From: Membranipora membranacea
Lineage: Eukaryota; Bryozoa; Gymnolaemata; Cheilostomatida; Membraniporidae
Assembly: GCA_914767715.1 (NCBI GenBank)
Contig: OU612066.1
Location: 18,202,283-18,266,282, forward strand
Direction of reading: 5' to 3'
DNA length: 64,000 bases
Below, one piece after another: positions 60,501 to 64,000 of this stretch. The translations under genes and the position numbers were made by a program. Within the stretch, counting starts at the first letter, position 1, and each line of letters begins with the position of its first letter. The notes under the pieces are model-generated. The model did not search any database. It was not told the DNA's origin and worked only from the letters and a program-made list of their open reading frames with translations.

Positions 60501-62876
60501 TTCTTGAATGGAAACGCAAAATCGTTTTCTGTCAAATTACCTACAGTGCAGTTCCCTCCATATGATCCATCATAGTCTGTAAATAAACACAAGTCGTTGT
60601 TCAAATGTAAAGAGTGAAAAATAAATTTGACATGAATAAGCTGATCAAATAATGTTGTTCTCTTAAAAAAGCGAATCTGAAGCTTGTGAATGCTATTGGC
60701 CCTATTACTTTTGCACTATTTCAATAATGTTGCTTACAAGTAACTCAAGAGTAACTCATATTTATTACATCATGCAATATGTTTCTGTAAGAGAATCAGC
60801 CAATAAATATTTTCCTCTAAACATTTAATAAGATAAGATAAGAATTTACCTTGTACAAGGGATGATCTTAATTAATTAATGTAAGCGTATTCTCTTTGGC
60901 CCTGAAAGGGGCACTGAATAGCAAATTGCAATAAAATGTATATTATCGTTATATTATTTATTGCAACTCTCACAGAAACCATGTTATGGGGTTTATAATG
61001 GAAAAGTTTTAAATCATACTCACATGGTACATATATGAACTCTCCAGTCTGGGCATAGGTGTATAATTTAGACCGTATAGCTGGACCAATCAGGTTTTCA
61101 ATCACCATCACACCGAGATTGAGTTCTTGGGAGAATATCTCCTCTATGAAATATGTGGTGTTCACCTCTGCCATGTTCCAGTCAAACGCTGCCCGGAAGT
61201 TATTCGGAATGTTTGGGAACGGTTTTCCTGAAAGTACAATGTTGGCAAACTGCAGCTATGTTAAACTGTAATGGAGAGGGTGAGTAGTGCATCATGTCCA
61301 TTGAATGATTCAATACTGATTTTGACAGATCACAAATATCTTTTAAACATTTGAGTTTTCATCAAATTAAAACTTTTGGCCAGAAATACATCCATTGATA
61401 AAGTGAGACTCAACTGCTAAAAGTGTAGCAGATTTGAGAAGTTGGAACAGAAAGTCATGCTGTCAACTTCTGATGATGTGTAGATAAAATCACCGTTAGA
61501 TTGAAGGAAAACTGATAAGAAAAGCTTTTAGATTGTTGTTCTCAAACAATGGGGATGGTCCAATGTCCATATAAAGATAAACCTAGATTTCTACTGCAAC
61601 AGGAGAGACAATGTAGATTTTGGGTCACGACAAGCCGATGTGATGTCTCTGATTGGTGGACAATAGTTACCACCTGATTGACATACTGTGGTCCAAACAA
61701 AAGGAAATACTATATACATATTTTTAATCTGATCTGCCAATCGACATTCGATATTCTCTTGCCAGGCTTGCTAACAAAAGCATTATCAGATATAGCACTA
61801 AAGACAAGACACTAATCCTCTAGATTCTTCACCATTCAGAGAAAGTCAGTATCCACCATCAATCTCTCCCCACCTCCGACAAAACGAATCGGGTCAAAAA
61901 CCATACTGAAGTGCATACGACCAACATCAATTAAAGAAATTGAATTTGCAGTACGATATTGAGACACTCTAGCAATGGCTGATCACTATAATGCCTTGGT
62001 ATTAGGAGGTGACCAACAGTCTATGGCCTGAGACTTCTAATCGTGGACCTACTGATCTCAGCAACAGAAAGTTCATTTTATACCAGAAGTCTAAGTCCGA
62101 GATGATTTTCATACATACATGCTATTTCTCTGCTGAATTTTCAGATTAGTATATCTGTTGGTTTTTCAATTACAGGTCATCTGGAGTGGAAGCCTCTTGG
62201 CATAATGTATTCAGCAGTAAGTTATCAAACTCTGACTATTAAGCATTCAATTACTAATGTATGTAATATCAAGATCCATTTCAAGCATTTTTTCGGGAAT
62301 GAATATCACTACATAACACATCTCTTGTACGTGTCATCGTGGAAGGAATTAATGAGAATGCTCTGTAAGGGCAGGACAACTTCCATTGTACTCTAACTCC
62401 AAGCAGGGAGGGTGTCCACCCATCCTGCTCCAAGCAAAACAATAGTAAATCGTATAATAAATCAATTGTTCTAATTTGCCTGCATTGTAAGCTGCTTGCA
62501 TTCTCCTGGTAATCTGACGGCGGCTAGAAGAGTCGCTTCCCCAGGTCAGATCAGATAAAACTACTGAGTAGTAGAGCCTAGTCATCCTAGACGGGGTCAG
62601 CTCATGATATACCAGTCAAATTAGCAGTTGAATGACTGTATCAATTTGGGCTGGGATATATGCATCGAGGACAGTATTGAGCGGGAGAAAACTACTTTTG
62701 AAATATACTCCTTAAAAAGTGGTATCAAAGGTTAACTTTGGTGTCACAGAATCGAGGAAGTACCTACCTGGCTGTGGAACCCCAGGCAAGCAGACGTCAC
62801 GGTTTATCCCGCCCTCTCCGACATTTACCAGAGAAGCCACTAGAACACAGGCTAATGATAGGCTGATCCACCACAT
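54508..62876 (-). CDS. Unrecognised single-pass type I membrane protein, 684 aa
   Basis: Fourteen GT-AG exons: 62876-62768, 61227-61024, 60576-60487, 59974-59810, 59267-59086, 58704-58582, 58156-58051, 57773-57601, 57200-57099, 56595-56521, 56062-55820, 55544-55359, 55226-55136, 54713-54508. The start MWWISLSLACVLVASLVNVG is a signal peptide. A large ectodomain follows with sequons (NTT, NCT, NLT, NAT, NLS, NIS, NES) and few cysteines (CLPG, NCTV, GCIYN, YCEG, GECV, SDCF). A membrane segment at about 640-662 (AIAIVMLIVGVVLVAVPFYF) and a 22-residue tail SVRNKNSMESFRKSQLTMAD end the protein. Recurrent short blocks such as GVETEVWISKRPY and DYDGSYGGNC suggest repeated beta-rich modules. The layout recalls uncharacterised animal ectodomain proteins with LolA-like modules, but that link is weak and from memory. 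Function is unknown. An acceptor-like TTACAG before the ATG suggests a 5' UTR exon to the right. Confidence 0.85.
57479..57541. repeat. Tandem GATTGAGTTCA repeat in intron
   Basis: Four imperfect units built around GATTGAGTTCAG lie in the intron 57201-57600 of the membrane protein gene. Confidence 0.55.
58530..58546. repeat. Poly(C) tract in intron
   Basis: A run of about 16 C lies in intron 58157-58581. A second C-run lies near 59357-59367 and a G-run near 63633-63645. Such homopolymers are common sites of length variation and sequencing error. Confidence 0.7.
62469..62510 (+). repeat. Diverged dispersed repeat in intron 1 of membrane protein gene
   Basis: The stretch TCTAATTTGCCTGCATTGTA and following CATTCTCCTGGTAATCTG aligns, with many mismatches, to 2375-2420 in the KLHL intron. 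It is the weakest member of the family. Confidence 0.35.
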
Positions 62877-64000
62877 GCTGACGCTGACAAGGTTCCTGTA
62901 AGTCAGAGAGAAGGATGGAATACTACAATTTTGTTTTTCACACTATGAAGTGCTTAGTAATGATTCAATAGCATAATATAATACATAAGCATGATGATAA
63001 AAGGGTTGTGTTTATGAATAAAAAACAAAAAGCCATATCAGTCAAATAGTGTGGACCAACATGTCATGAACGCCTGGCAATAAAGCTTATCATTATGTCA
63101 TCATGTTCCATCTACAGGGGCTGGGTGCTGTGTTGATGATTTTTAGAGTCTGATTTATTCACAATACATTACATATGCAAGATTATAAAGTCTAACCTGA
63201 CCAGCTGACAGCTATTGAAAACTTCTTTTTGTTCCTTCCTGTCAAAATTGAGTGACAACCAGTCAGGGGTACCTGCTAACTGTTCACGCAAATCACTTTC
63301 TATTTACTGTGAGTGCTGCTCACACTGCACACGGTACGGTACAGTGTTATCAGTTAGAGGGGCGTTTCACTATCTATTTTAGTGTTCACGTTTATTCTAT
63401 CGACGATCACATAAACAGCTTATCTCTGACCAGACTCTTGGAATAACTGCTGATAAAATCACAGCATTATGACTTTGAGTATGAAAGCAACAAGAACACG
63501 ATGCTAAGTGTAACACAATAATGCCCATAGTGTTACACTAACTGACTGCTATGGATGGTATCTGCTATTTGACTCCTTCTAACAATCAGGAGATTGGTAC
63601 CTAAACGTTTTCCATGGAATATTGTAGTGAAGGGGGGGGGGGGGGCTCTTTGAATAATAATGTAATGGATGGTCTTGACATTTATCCTAACCAATACATG
63701 TGATGGGTAGCTAAAGTAATGAGGGGTGTCATAGACATGCCCCCCCTCCCCTCCTTGCAACTAATTCATCATTTTACAAAGGTGAAGGCAACTGCAAGAT
63801 ATTGAAATTATCAATTTGTCATCGATGGAAAAAAAGGTCTTTAGTAAATAGAGCACTCTTCTAACTCATTATTGTATCACTGCACCATTACCCACCCAAT
63901 CACTCTCATGCCTACACTCCGAGCCGAACCAGCGCATCGAGGTTTGCTCTCCATCAACTCATCATTATCAGCGCAAAGGTCAAGGCACCAGCCGCTTGTG
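62877..64000. other. Upstream region of the membrane protein gene
   Basis: TTACAG on the minus strand ends just before the ATG exon. A donor-like CAG|GTTAGA on the minus strand near 63196 could close a 5' UTR exon to its right. No coding exon is supported up to base 64000. The open frame at 63533-63760 crosses a G-run and looks spurious. Confidence 0.45.

Overview
The window is AT-rich animal nuclear DNA. Its genes are split by many spliceosomal introns with GT-AG borders, and the recognisable proteins (KLHL2/3-type kelch, ATP synthase subunit g, DDX46/Prp5, GAR1, SIVA, an alpha-tocopherol-transfer-like protein) are eukaryotic, several of them metazoan. Moderate introns, tight gene spacing and Roc-COR-Death proteins fit a non-vertebrate animal, perhaps an early-branching one. 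I cannot name the species. All exon borders below were read by eye from splice sites, reading frame and family similarity; every complete model closes in frame except ROCO-B, which carries a frameshift.

Layout. 249-5658 (+): 3' part of a BTB-BACK-Kelch gene. 6664-8367 (-): ATP synthase subunit g. 10532-17066 (-) and 18748-24717 (-): two tandem paralogues of an unusual ROCO protein (ROCO-A, ROCO-B). 26547-39463 (-): a full 21-exon DDX46 gene. 40430-42517 (+): GAR1, divergent from DDX46. 43177-44946 (-): SIVA, convergent with GAR1. 46822-52442 (+): CRAL-TRIO/alpha-TTP-like. 54508-62876 (-): an unrecognised single-pass type I membrane protein of 684 aa. Short inverted-repeat (MITE or foldback-like) elements lie in introns and spacers.

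The most notable system is the ROCO pair. A ROCO GTPase normally has a compact Roc domain followed by COR. Here the P-loop and a candidate switch I are separated from the switch II motif DFAGQ by about 400 residues that contain eight or nine hydrophobic segments. A polytopic membrane domain thus appears to be inserted inside the GTPase fold, followed by COR and a C-terminal Death domain. Both copies share the design and the same six-exon structure. ROCO-B differs by a 2-nt deletion that breaks the frame just before the membrane domain.

The other genes are housekeeping (splicing, snoRNP pseudouridylation, respiration) or adaptor genes. DDX46 and GAR1, both nuclear RNA factors, face each other across a 966-bp spacer. 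SIVA and the Death-domain ROCO proteins are both apoptosis-type proteins, but the sequence shows no functional link.
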